A DNA stretch of 64,000 nucleotides from Amorphophallus konjac (lineage: Eukaryota > Streptophyta > Magnoliopsida > Alismatales > Araceae), in contig CM040118.1 in NCBI GenBank assembly GCA_022559845.1, forward strand, positions 449,746,053 through 449,810,052. Reading direction: 5' to 3'. The translations under genes and the position numbers were made by a program. The stretch's first letter is position 1; each line of letters starts with the position of its first letter. The notes under the pieces were generated by a model. That model saw nothing but the letters and a program-made list of their open reading frames with translations, was not told the origin of the DNA and ran no database searches. Positions 8,964 through 20,230 of the stretch are shown piece after piece.

Positions 8964-11900
8964 TGTAAGGCCACAGAATTTTTATAAATTATTTTTGGTA
9001 TACTTAATTATTTTCTGAGAATTTTAAAGACCCCAAATGGATTAATAAATAAATATTGGGTTAAATAAATCATTATAAGGCATAATTTATGTTAAGTAAT
9101 TAATCTAGCTTTGATAATTGAAACCCAATAGGTTAAAGGACCAAGCCCATTAAGTTTTACACATATTCTAGAAGGTTATTTAGCCTATTCACGAATTTTA
9201 AAGATAAATACTATTTTATAGATAATAATATGGATAAACAAACAAAAGAGTTTGAATTTTATTGAGTTCTGCGCACAATGGATGTAGCGGTCTATCGTGC
9301 GACCGCCACAGTCACGTAACGCACTAGGCTACGACCGTTACGCTCTGTTAGTTCCGTGAAGTGAAGAAAGAGCAAAAAGATTAGATTTTTGCTAGTCTAT
9401 CTCTTAGGGATCGAGATGGGAAGACTAGTAGAGGTGTAAGGACTCTTAGAAGTCGATCTAAGCCTTAACAAGGACTCTAGAATCGATCTAATCCTCAAAC
9501 CCTAACCAAAACCCTATAAATAGGACCTAGTTCTGAACTGAGCGACCCTTACTTTGCTCGCGTGGAATCAAGGTAAGGAGTCATAATTTTAGGTAAGTTC
9601 CTTAGAACTTTTTGTTTATAATACTTTAGACTAACTATTCTCAAAATTTCATGCTAGGAGATCGAGTATCCAAGGAGTTAGGATCTTCCAAAGTTACTGG
9701 TTTCATCACGCCAACCCAGGAAACTATGCCACAGGTACTGAAGATCAGGAAATTAGAGAGCCTAAACGAGGTAATTAGAGTTAGATGCTTTAGAACTTTT
9801 TGTTCCCAGTAGTTTCATCTTTCTAACCTCCAAATTTCACGTCCTTAGGTCAAGAGACTAAGGAGTTAAAGCGACGTGAAGTTGCTAAAAAATCTCAGGA
9901 AGGGAAGAACTAGGGCGTATCTTGAAGACCAAATTGGAAGTCTAAAGCCCAGTTAAGAGGTAGGTTATCTCATGAACGGCAAAAACAACATGTTAGCGAT
10001 AAAAGCCCTCTGATTTTGCTTGATTACATGCACTATAGATCATGAATTTCATGTTTAAGTAGGGACATACATACATGCATATCTTTAGCCTTAATGGAAA
10101 ATAAAAAGGTACTATCTTGATAATTCACTGAAACCTATGCATCTAGATGGCCTTTACTTTGTTATCATGGCTAGAATAGTTGGTTATAGTGATTTTTCTT
10201 GCATGGGACATAGTTCCTTATCTTTTTTGTCAGCAGAAGCTCTGACGGATTAACGTAGGACCGTCAGCGATTGTAACGGTCTTACGATCAGCCGTCACAC
10301 CCTCTGTTATATTTCAATTCCTCTGTTGTCTCTGACAGACCAAAGTAAGTGCATTACAATACTATAACGCCCCCCGATAAACTGTCACATCCCTGTGACG
10401 CGCCCATACTAGACCGTCAGAGTGCTATTTTCTGTCAACCCGAGACAGGACTGAGGACAGTCAAACTTACTTATAAATAAGCCTAGTTATCTAAGTTTTA
10501 ACCTTATTTCATGACTTGGAGTTTATTAATTGATTCATAATAGGAAAATTCATGTTCTAAGAATTTTGAGTTATGTTTAAAGCATATGTTAATTTCATTG
10601 CCTAAACTCTATAGTTTGAATTTAAACTATGATTTTAAGTATTGTATTGACGGAGTTTTATCATGTTTTCACATCGCTACACAGTCTTTTTCCTATCTAT
10701 AGAGTCAATTCTTTAAGTACATGGCATATATTCCGATATATGACCATTAGTTCACACTTTTCCACTATAGGAACATATTCTTGAACTTGAGGACCTCTCT
10801 ATTGGATATTCCTTCCAATGGACTAGCAAATCTTGTTTCAAGGCCTCCGTAATTCTCCGCGAGCCTGGGATTCCCACTAGGACGCCGAGTTGGTTGTACC
10901 ATGAAAGTCCATTTGTTAGAAAGCACTATCGATGTTTTCTGGTTCTGGATATGTAACGGATCTATATTCGACCGTCAGGAACATCTAACGGCCTAATATA
11001 TGACCGTCACATTGTACTGAGTCCAATTTCTTGTTTCTGGATTCAGCCTTTCTAACGGCCCAACACTAGACCGTTATGTTCATGTAACGGCCCATTATTA
11101 GACCGTCACAATTCTTGAGTGTTTTAACCCGAGGTTTGACCAAAGGGGTGATATTCTAATGTTCCTAGATGGATTATTGATGGTCTAGGACTTGTCATAT
11201 TGTCCAAAGAAACTTAATTTAAATTATGAAAGATAACAAATGTACCATTATGCTACCGAATTATTCCCATGAGCATAATATCATCTTAAGTCATTCTTGA
11301 TCTCTCATATTCTTAATTGAAGCATTCACTCTTTGATAGTTGTTGTCATGAGCTTATTGATTGAAATTGTTATATTACTGGCCACGCTTTATTGATACAC
11401 TCATGAAGTAGCTTGATTTATACGTGAAGATGCAGTTCGGGTGCTGATTGTGTCCAAGGGCTCTATGCTAGTCCCCTCGGCTGATTGCCAGAAACATACT
11501 ATTATAAACCATGGGGTATGATGCTACTGGCGTCCCATTGCGCTGGGAGTACTTTCTTTATAAATAAGTGAAATCCATGAGCACTCGTGAAAATCTAGTG
11601 AATTGCTACGTGATTGACGTTCTAGTGCGTAACCTTTATGGTTATGAAAGTGAAAAGTGAAAGTGCATTCTCGTTACATTCTTGTTCATGAAAGGCCATG
11701 CTACACTCTTGTTACATTCTTGCTAGTTCATACTTGTTCATTCTATCTTACATGATCATCTTGTTACTTTGGTTTAATCGCGTGATTCATCGCATTCGCA
11801 TGATTTTATCTTATTCCTCTAGAGCTAAAATGTTAATTACTTTAATAGTGCCTTCATGTTTATGTGAAGATACCTACTGGGCAAGTGTGCTCATTAGCTA

Positions 11901-12275
11901 TTTCCAATCTTTTCAGGAAATGGAAGTGATACGAATTCGGATTCGAGTTATACAAGTAGCGGGTCCGAGAGCGAATGAAAGTCATATCAAATTGAGAGTG
12001 AAGACTTAGGAAAGTCTATATTGTTTAGATTGAGTCTATGTAATTTTTCTATTTATTGAGTCTAGTATGATTGAAGTTGAATTAGTGATTGTATTTGATA
12101 TTTGATTGATAATGAATTGAAAGTTGAAAGTTGAAAGTTGAGTAATTATTGTGCAATTGCATTATGTGTGATTGTCTTGCGCTCTGATCGTTCTTGCTTG
12201 CAAGAGGCTTACCATGCCGACTGTTCATGTTCCTCGAGCGAGTCTTCCACTGTAATAAAGGCTCGAGGCGTGACA
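8964..12275 (+). repeat. O1 5' LTR (3312 bp)
   Basis: Begins TGTAAGGCCACAG, ends GGCGTGACA. TATAAATA at 9515-9522 is followed by several candidate splice donors such as TAGGTAAGTT. It carries CGG/CCG dyads upstream of the TATA box (GCGGTC/GACCGC arms, 9287-9306) and downstream (10242-10421 and about 10950-11120), plus block M3 (10801-10919) shared with T1. No reading frame of note. Confidence 0.92.
9515..9522 (+). promoter_or_regulatory. TATA box, O1 5' LTR
   Basis: TATAAATA in context AACCCTATAAATAGGACC; the matching site in the 3' LTR is at 24229-24236. Confidence 0.6.
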
Positions 12276-12282
12276 GTTAAGT

Positions 12283-12295
12283 TGGTATCAGAGCC
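12283..12295 (+). promoter_or_regulatory. O1 primer binding site (initiator tRNA-Met)
   Basis: TGGTATCAGAGCC is complementary to the 3' end of plant initiator tRNA-Met. It begins 8 bases after the LTR end, a slightly longer gap than usual. Confidence 0.85.
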
Positions 12296-12505
12296 TAAGT
12301 CTCAAGACTTAGGGAAAGAGTCATGTCCTAGGATAAGTCCAAGATTTTAGGACCCCTACCTATGAACTAAGGAAGAAATTTTCATACCCATGTGAGGATT
12401 GGGTAGAGCCCGGGATAAGATAGTTATATAGAAATTATCTTAGGATGAATCTTCCCGACTCTAAATAACTAAAATGTCCATGATTCTCAGGTACCTTGAT
12501 TCTTA

Positions 12506-13549
12506 ATGGCTCATCGTGTGATCTGGGACGAGATGCAACAAATTGTTGCGGAACTTACCCAAGCCCTACAGACAGTGGCCCAAGCTGGTGGAAGGGCTGG
12601 CGCAGGTAACTTACACGGCAATTTTTGAAGTTTAAATCCCCCACGATTCTCTGGATCTTCTAACCTAGATGAAGCGGAAAATTAGATCGACGAAATGAAT
12701 CGAATATTCGATGTCATGCAATGCACCGACCAGGAGAAAGTTCAACTTGCCACGTTCCAACTCAACAAGGATGCTCGTACATGGTGGAAATCCATTCCGG
12801 CACCACCTGCAGATGCACCTCATACATAGGAGGGTTTTCTTACACTTTTTCGAGCCAAGTACTTCTCTGAGCATGTGAAGGAGAGGAAGGCTATGGAATT
12901 TGCCTCCTTAAAATAGGGCACAATGTCCGTGGCAGAGTATGAATTACAATTCTCTCGACTAGCACCGTATGCTCCTCACTTGATAAGCACAGATTTATTG
13001 AAAGCCAACCGATTTATGGATGGTTTAAGACCCGGATTCATCCAACAACTTAGAAGTCAGAATATCCACACCTATACCGAGATGGTACAAAGAGCGCATC
13101 TATGTGAAAGAACCATGAAGAAAGTGGAGAGGCTCCGAGGAGAAATGTCAAGTCGAAAACATGATAGGCAAGAAGAGAAAGAAGTGGATGAGGGTGAAAA
13201 CCGTCATATTAAGAGGTCCCGTAATGGGAACGGTAACAGAAAAAAAAATGGAAATGGAAACGGAAAGGATAAGAAAGTTAAAGAAGAAGAAAGAATGCAA
13301 GTCTCTACGGCTTGCTCATTTTGTGAAAAATTTGGGCACTCGGCAGAAGAATGCTGGAAGTATCTCGGCGCTTGCCTCAAGTGTGAAAGTCGGGAACATC
13401 GCTTGCCCGTATGTCCTCTCATCAACGAACAATCTTCAAGGGATAACAACGGACGTGGGAAGCGAGGTCGATTAAATGTCATTCTAGACGAGGGAGGTGA
13501 GATGATTAAAGATATCCTCTTAACCCATTCGCCTTACGTTAATTCTTAA
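12506..13549 (+). pseudogene. O1 gag (four in-frame stops)
   Basis: Frame from ATG 12506 (MAHRVIWDEMQQ) to TAA at 13549, about 347 codons, broken by TGA 12626 and TAG at 12683, 12827 and 12914. It shows the Ty3-type gag core (FSGSSNLDEAEN, ATFQLNKDARTWWKS, FRAKYFSEHVKERKAMEF, SVAEYELQFSRLAPYAPHL), a basic Lys/Arg/Asn-rich linker and two CCHC knuckles, CSFCEKFGHSAEEC and CLKCESREHRLPVC. Most breaks fit C-to-T or G-to-A transitions. No protease, RT or integrase follows. The capsid core and knuckles resemble chromovirus gag; clade not assigned. Confidence 0.85.
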
Positions 13550-13615
13550 TACATTAAAATACGTACACTCTCCGTAAAAACTCATATATATTGAATTTGG
13601 GGACCAAATTCTCTT

Positions 13616-13628
13616 AAGTGGGGGAGGG
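13616..13628 (+). promoter_or_regulatory. O1 polypurine tract
   Basis: AAGTGGGGGAGGG directly abuts the 3' LTR start TGTAAGGCC. Confidence 0.85.
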
Positions 13629-14106
13629 TGTAAGGCCCCAGAATTTTTATAAATTATTTTTGATATACTTAATTATTTTCTATGAATTTTAAAGACCCAA
13701 AATGGATTAAGAAATAAATATTGAGTTAAATAAATTATTATAAGGCCCAATTTATGTTAAGTAATTAATCTAGCTTTGATAATTGAAACCCAATAGGTTA
13801 AAGGACCAAGCCCATTAAGTTTGGCCCATATTCTAGAAGGTTATTTAGCCTATTCTCTAATTTTAAGGATAAATACTATTTTATAGATAATAATATGGAT
13901 AAAAAAATAAAAGAGTTTAAATTTTATTGAATTCTGTGCACAATGGATATAGCGGTCTGTCGTGCGACCGCCACAGTCACGTAACGCACTGGGCTACGAC
14001 CGTTACGCTCTGTCAGTTCCGTGAAGTGAAGAAAGAGCAAAAGGATTAGATTTTTGCTAGTCTATCTCTTAGGGAATGAGATGGGAAGACTAGTAGAGGT
14101 GTAAGG

Positions 14107-16674
14107 TGTAACGGCCCGAGAATCCGATTACCGAGAAGGCCCGATAACCCGAGACTCGCACCGCCACCCACGAGTCCGAAGACTCGGAAGGGTTAAAAGG
14201 ATGGTGTGGAAACTACATAGCTATCACAAGTAATTGTAGAAAATAAACAGTTATAATATTAAGCAGGAAATAAGATAACAATTTACATGGTCCACAAAAT
14301 AAAACCACAACAACAGTCCACGACTAGTACAGTGACAAGAAAGAAAAGTACAGCTACACGGGGCATCCCCCGGCACAGACCTCTGGCACTATCTCTGGGC
14401 ACCCGCACCACGCTGCGCTCCTGACGCGCTCCCCGAAGGTGGCGTCTCACCTGAAACACGGTGAAAACACGCAGGGAATGAGTCTCGGAACAAGACTCAG
14501 TAGGGATCACTCGAACCCTACCTCGCAAAGCGAGAAACCACTACTCTAGCGGTAGGAGAGTACCTCGGAAAGGAAAGCCCTGTACTCTACAAAGCAAGAC
14601 TCTACGGCACGTAAACCGACACACGTGCTACGAAGAGAAGACCGAAGCTCAACGGTCACCGACAAACCCGAAGGTCGGAAACACACGACTGACAGTCTGA
14701 CACTCCGTACTCGACAGGAGTACCACCCACTAGAAGCACAGCCGGTAGCGTCCCCTGACGTCTTACACCGCACCGCAGGTGAACCGCCTGACGTGGTAGG
14801 TCCTACCCGAGGCGCAAACACCGAAAAGTAACTCACAACAAGTGACTAGCTGGGGTCACACCCGTCGACGTGGGTCCAACCGCCCCCAACCACGTGTGCA
14901 CACACAGACCACGCGTCCTAGGTCTGGCCCTCTGACCGGTTTTCCCCCGCAGCCGGACTCTGGCTACGACGAGGGGCCTACGGTAACCGGTCCACAAACC
15001 GTCTCGAAAGGTGGGTGCCCGTACACCACTCCCAGGTGAGACCAGCACCGCGTACTGGTGGGCTACGACTAGTGGAGGGTCGCTAAAGGAGTAGACTCTC
15101 AAGTCACGGAAAACAACGCCCAAGCCCGACAACGTGTGGGAATCACCCCACGCACTAGTCCCGTCACACGGAGACCACGGTCGGAGAAAAGTAAGGTTGC
15201 CACCCTCATGGGGCAACTCAGGAAGTGGCGGTCTACCCTCAGACCGTCACTGCCAAATGGCGGTCCACTCTAGGGCCGTCACTTAAAATGGCGGTCTAAG
15301 GCTGACCGTTACTCAACACGGGGGAAAGGGAAGTAACGGCCCAGGCCCAGTGCGCTACACGGATGTAACGCGCTTAGCCTAGCGCGTTACACGCCCCTCC
15401 ATGGCACAGATTCAAAAAGGGATGTAACGGCCCTGTCCGGGCGCGTTACTCACATGTAACGCACCTGGACCAGCGCGTTACATGGCCCTCACGCCTGGGG
15501 TAAACACAGGAAGTAACGCTCCTGCCCCAGGGCGTTACACGCATATAACGCACCTAGAATGGCGCGTCACATGGCCTGACCCCCCAACGGTCAAAACCAA
15601 CGGTCGAAAAGCATGTGACGGCCCATCCCAGGGGCGTCACTAGCAAACGGCGGCCAGTCGCAGGACCGTTACAGCCCTCGACCCCAAAGGCCAACACCCA
15701 GGGAAGTAACGCACCCCTCTAGGGGCGTTACAAGCATGTGACGGTCACTGGAGTGACCGTCGCTTGCCCCAGAGCACGCTACGGCGGGAAAACCCCAAAA
15801 ACGCCAACCACGCCCCCGTACCTCCACTGGAGAGGGGGAAAACAAGGGGGAAGACCCCTGGGGACCCCTAGCATGCATCTAAGCCACCAAAACATAGAAT
15901 CATGGGCTAAAACCATAGATCGGGCGGCTCACCCCCAAAACATGGAAAAACCCTAAAAAATGCCCAAACATGCCTCTCTCGGCCTCCCCGCGGCCTACAA
16001 ACCACGGAAAAGAACGGCGAAGAGCTAAGGAACGTCACCCTACCTCAATGGAGCGAATGCTCCGCCGGATCATCCACGAATCGCGAAGAACGCTTGAAAA
16101 CCCTCGTTCTTCCTTAAGCTTCCCACGCTCGCCGCACTCCCCCACGACCGCCTCGCCGCCGCCCACGTCACCGCGCCGTCGCCCCGCCGCCGTCTGCAGC
16201 CGGAGGGGAGCTCGCCGTGGCCAACCGGGAGGAAGAGAGGGAGAGGGAGGGAGACACGGTGGAGGAGGAAGGAGGAAGAAGAAGAGAGGAAGAAGAAGAT
16301 GGTGGGGGAGAGAGAAAAGAAAAAGGGTTTTATAGAAAAACCCAAAAAATGCGGAAAATACCAAAAATTAGGAAATTACACCCCCACGATCCTCGGAACG
16401 TACCGATCGCAATGGTACCACTCGTGCCCGTGTGAACAGCCCGGTTCACCCGCAGCGAGCGTCCGAAGAGAAAAGCCAAAACCCGCGCCGGAAATCGGAA
16501 ATCACGCACGGAAAAAGCCGCGGAACGCCTCCGGGCCTCCGAAACGACTCCGGATCGCGCCGATCCGAACACGAAAGATGTCCGAAACGAAATTTCGGAC
16601 ACAACAGAGCCGAACGCTCCGAAAACCAGATCTGGGACCCACGAAGAAGGATCCGAAAGGTCCGGGATATTACA
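14107..16674 (-). repeat. K1 3' LTR
   Basis: 2568 bp, bounded by TAAGG and the polypurine tract. Minus-strand TATA at 16328-16334 (TATAAAA on the minus strand). Contains the dyad array at 15225-15761. Confidence 0.95.
15225..15761. repeat. Dyad array in K1 3' LTR
   Basis: About a dozen non-identical inverted repeats of 22-31 bp. Examples: TGTAACGCGCT/AGCGCGTTACA with a 6-bp spacer (15364-15391), GACGGTCACT/AGTGACCGTC with a 2-bp spacer (15740-15761), and GTAACG...CGTTAC (15706-15731). Arms vary between units yet remain complementary. In transcript direction the array lies downstream of the TATA box, so it would be transcribed. Role unknown. Confidence 0.85.
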
Positions 16675-16687
16675 GCCCTCCCCCCTT
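16675..16687 (-). promoter_or_regulatory. K1 polypurine tract
   Basis: Minus strand AAGGGGGGAGGGC directly before the LTR start TGTAATATCC. Confidence 0.85.
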
Positions 16688-16762
16688 AAGGAATTTCGTC
16701 CTCGAAATTGAGAACAACCAGAGGGGAAAGAAGAGGAAGACTCACTCAAACAGATACGGGAA

Positions 16763-17131
16763 CTACTGATGCATCTCGTCCTCACGTTCCCAAGAAGCCT
16801 CACCACCAGAGTGTCGCTGCCACACGACCTTTACCAAGGGAATGACCTTGTTCCGCAGGCGCTGCTCTCGCCTATCCTCCACGCGGATCGGAAACTCTGG
16901 GAGAGAAAGATCTGGAGTCACCTCAGGCCAAACGGAAAACTCGAGCACATGAGAGTCATCGGGCATATACTTCCGCAACATCGAGACGTGGAACACGTCA
17001 TGCACCGACGCCAACTCAGGAGGCAACTGCAACCAGTAAGCAACCTCACCGATGCGCTCCACAATCGCGAAAGGACCAATATAGCGGGGACTCAGCTTCC
17101 CACGCCGTCCAAAACGCATCACCCCCTTCAT
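16763..17131 (-). pseudogene. K1 integrase C-terminus and chromodomain
   Basis: Frame MKGVMRFGRRGKLSPRYIGP through HDVFHVSMLRKY to a tail RNKVIPLVKVVWQRHSGGEA, ending DEMHQ. This is the GPY/F module and chromodomain-like tail of Tekay/Del chromoviruses, thought to steer integration to heterochromatin. It is out of frame with the integrase core by a single missing base near 17130, so it is part of the same broken polyprotein and not a separate gene. Confidence 0.9.
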
Positions 17132-18136
17132 CGAGAAACTCTCAAGAACACATGATCGCCCACGGCGAACTCGAGGGGCTGCCTCCTACGGTCAGCATAG
17201 CTCTTCTGCCGACTCTGGGCCGCCAACATGTTCTGACGAACCAGGTGCACAACATCCACACATTGCTGCACCAATTCCGGTCCCGTCAAAACACGCTCAC
17301 CCACCTCAAACCAATCGAGTGGAGTCCGACAAGGACGCCCGTACAATGCCTCATAAGGAGCCATGCCGATGCTCGAATGATAGCTGTTGTTATAGGCAAA
17401 CTCCACCAACGGTAGGTGATGTATCCAACTCCCCTGCCACTCCAGGCAGCAGGATCTCAGCATGTCCTCCAAAGTCTGAATGGTCCTCTCAGACTGACCA
17501 TCTGACTGAGGATGATATGCCGAGCTAAATGCCAACTCCGTGCCAAGAGCTCGCTGGAAACTCCTCCAGAATCCAGAAGTGAAGCGCGGATCCCGATCCG
17601 ACACGATCGAAATGGGAACCCCATGCAACGGAACGATCCGCTCCACATAAAGACGAGCCAACTTAGGCACGCTCCAGCTGACCTTGACCGGTAGCAACCG
17701 AGTCACCTTCGTCAGCCGATCCACCAGCAACCAAATACTGTCCTGCCCACTCGGGGTTCTTGGCAACCCCACCACAAAATCCGTGGTCACATGGTCCCAC
17801 TTCCAAGCAGGAACATCCAAGGGCTGGAGAGTACCGCCTGGTCGCTGATGCTCCGCCTTCACCTGCTGACAGATCAGGCACCTGGCCACAAATTCTGCGA
17901 CATCTCTCTTCATGCCAGGCCACCAGAACTGCCTCCGCAAGTTCCGATACATCTTCGTCGCACCCGGGTGTACAGTGTACCTGCTCCCATGAGCCTCGCG
18001 TAACACCGCACGACGAACCTGCTCCTCAGCTGGACGTACAACCTGCCACGAAACCTCGCAGCACCGTCCTCGCCGAGCTCTACGTCAGCCATAGCCAAAA
18101 TCCGGGGCAACTCAGGGTCCGCATGTTGAGCCTCTG
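17128..18136 (-). pseudogene. K1 integrase (zinc-binding and catalytic core)
   Basis: Contains the HHCC zinc-binding region (FWWPGMKRDVAEF...CLICQQVKAEHQRPGG) and the catalytic acidic triad (Asp in TTDFVVGLP, Asp in SDRDPRFTSGFW, Glu in SDGQSERTIQTLE), followed by a long C-terminal part. A linker after RNase H ([20 protein letters not shown]) is readable only in another frame; one-base shifts lie near 18137 and 18040. The enzyme would join element cDNA to host DNA. Broken. Confidence 0.9.
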
Positions 18137-20230
18137 TCACCTGACGACGATAGCAGGAGTGACAGTCAGACTCGCAAGCACAGCCAACCCTGGCTCCTGG
18201 GGAATCTTGAGCCTGAAAGATACCTCGGGCACTTGTTCCCAGAGCCTCCACCTCCTCAACATCAAGGCACTGACCGCAACCTTTCGACTCAAGACATCGG
18301 CGACGACATTCATCCTGCCTGGCTGATAAGACAGGGTGAAGTCATAGTCCTTCATGAACTCCATCCAACGCCTTTGCCTGAGGTTCAGGTCCTTCTGCGA
18401 GAACACGTACCTCAAGCTCTGATGGTCAGTGAACACCTCGAACTTCTCACCGTACAGATAATGCCTCCAGATCTTCAGCGCGAAGATCACAGCCGCCAAC
18501 TCAAGGTCATGGGTAGGGTAGTTCTCCTCGTGAGGCTTTAGCTGCCGAGATGCATAAGCCACCACTCTACCATGCTGCATCAGAACAGCACCCAGTCCAA
18601 CGCCGGAAGCATCTGTACACACCACGAAACCTCCCGATCCAGAAGGCAAAACCAACACCGGAGCCGAGGTGAGCAATCTCTTCAGCTCCCTGAAGCTCTG
18701 CTCACACTCCTCGGACCAAACGAAAGGTATATCCTTTCGCGTGAGCCTAGTCATCGGGGTCGCAATGCAGGAAAAATCCTGGATAAACCGACGATAATAA
18801 CCCGCAAGCCCCAAGAAACTCCAGATCTCCGTCACCGACCTCGGCCTCGGCCATTGCATCACAGCCTCGACCTTGGCGGGATCCACGGAAATGCCATCAC
18901 CAGAAATCACGTGCCCCAGAAAGTGCACCTCGTTGAGCCAAAACTCGCACTTGCTGAGCTTCGCATACAACTGGTGATCTCGCAACGTCTGCAGTACCAC
19001 ACTCAAATGGTACGCGTGCTCCTCAGCAGACCGCGAATAAACAAGGATGTCATCCACGAAAATGACCACAAACTGGTCCAAATACGGATGAAACACCCTC
19101 TGCATCAAGTCCATAAAGGCAGCTGGGGCATTGGTGAGCCCAAACGGCATCACCAGAAACTCATAATGCCCGTACCTCGAACTGAATGCAGTCTTCTCCA
19201 CATCGGACTCGCGAATCCTCAGCTGATAGTAACCTGACCGCAAATCAATCCGCGAGAACACTCGCGCAGACTGAAGCTGGTCGAACAAGTCATCGATCCG
19301 CGGCAACGGATACTTGTTCTTAACGGTCACTTCATTCAGCTGCCGATAGTCAATGCACAGCCGCAGACTACCGTCCTTCTTCTTCACAAACAACACGGGC
19401 GCACCCCAAGGGGAAAAACTCGGACGAATGTACCCCTTGGCCAGCAGCTCCTGCAACTGCGCCCTCAACTCTCTCAGTTCAGCGGGGGCCATACGGTAGG
19501 GAGCCTTCGCCAAAGGTCCCGCACCAGGTACAACCTCGATCACAAAATCGATCTCCCGCTGGGGAGGTAATCCAGGCAACTCCTCAGGAAAAACATCGGG
19601 AAACTCGCACACCACCGCGATGTCCTCGACATCCGGCTCCATCCGATCAGACACAACCACTGACGCGAGAAAACCCTGACAACCTGAATCAAGCAACCGA
19701 CGGGCTCGAATAGCAGAGATAAGAAATCGAGAAGAGGCGGAACGGATACCTTGGAAATAGAAGGTCCTCTTGCTCGGATGCTGGAAGTAGACCCTCTTCA
19801 TCCCACAATCCACCACCGCTCCATGAGTCTCGAGCCAATCCATGCCTAGAATCACATCGTAATCCCGAAGCTGCAACGCATACAATCTGCCTGGCATACT
19901 CCGGCCATCGATCCACACCGGAACCTGATCGAAGCAATACGGAGTGACCATAAAGTCACCCGAAGGCAACTCCACCGCCAAATCACAAGACAACTGGGTC
20001 ACCGGCTCCTCGACGCTCGACGCGAAATCCTCCGAAATAAACGAATGAGACGCGCCAGAATCAAACAAAACCCGAGCCGCACAACCCAAAATCTGAACGG
20101 TACCTTCCACGAGCTGCGACGCCACTGCCTCTGCCCTGGTCAAGTGCGTGATCTGGCCTCGAGCCCTCTGCCTGCCTCCCACGCTGGCTGACCTGGGTAG
20201 CGGCGGATACTGTCCCTGCTGCTGCTGCTG
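18137..20230 (-). pseudogene. K1 protease - reverse transcriptase - RNase H
   Basis: Same frame as gag, between the amber at 20231 and a stop at 18137. Protease active site [12 protein letters not shown] with [48 protein letters not shown] and catalytic FVDD; RNase H with [12 protein letters not shown] and [12 protein letters not shown]. Order and spacing are those of a Ty3/gypsy polyprotein. No stop occurs inside these domains, so decay is recent. Its end results from a frameshift in the linker to integrase. Confidence 0.93.

Noticed and set aside
16035..16364. Open frames on both strands around the K1 promoter
   Set aside because: Low-complexity purine/pyrimidine tract in the LTR; repeated in the other LTR and without homology to known proteins.
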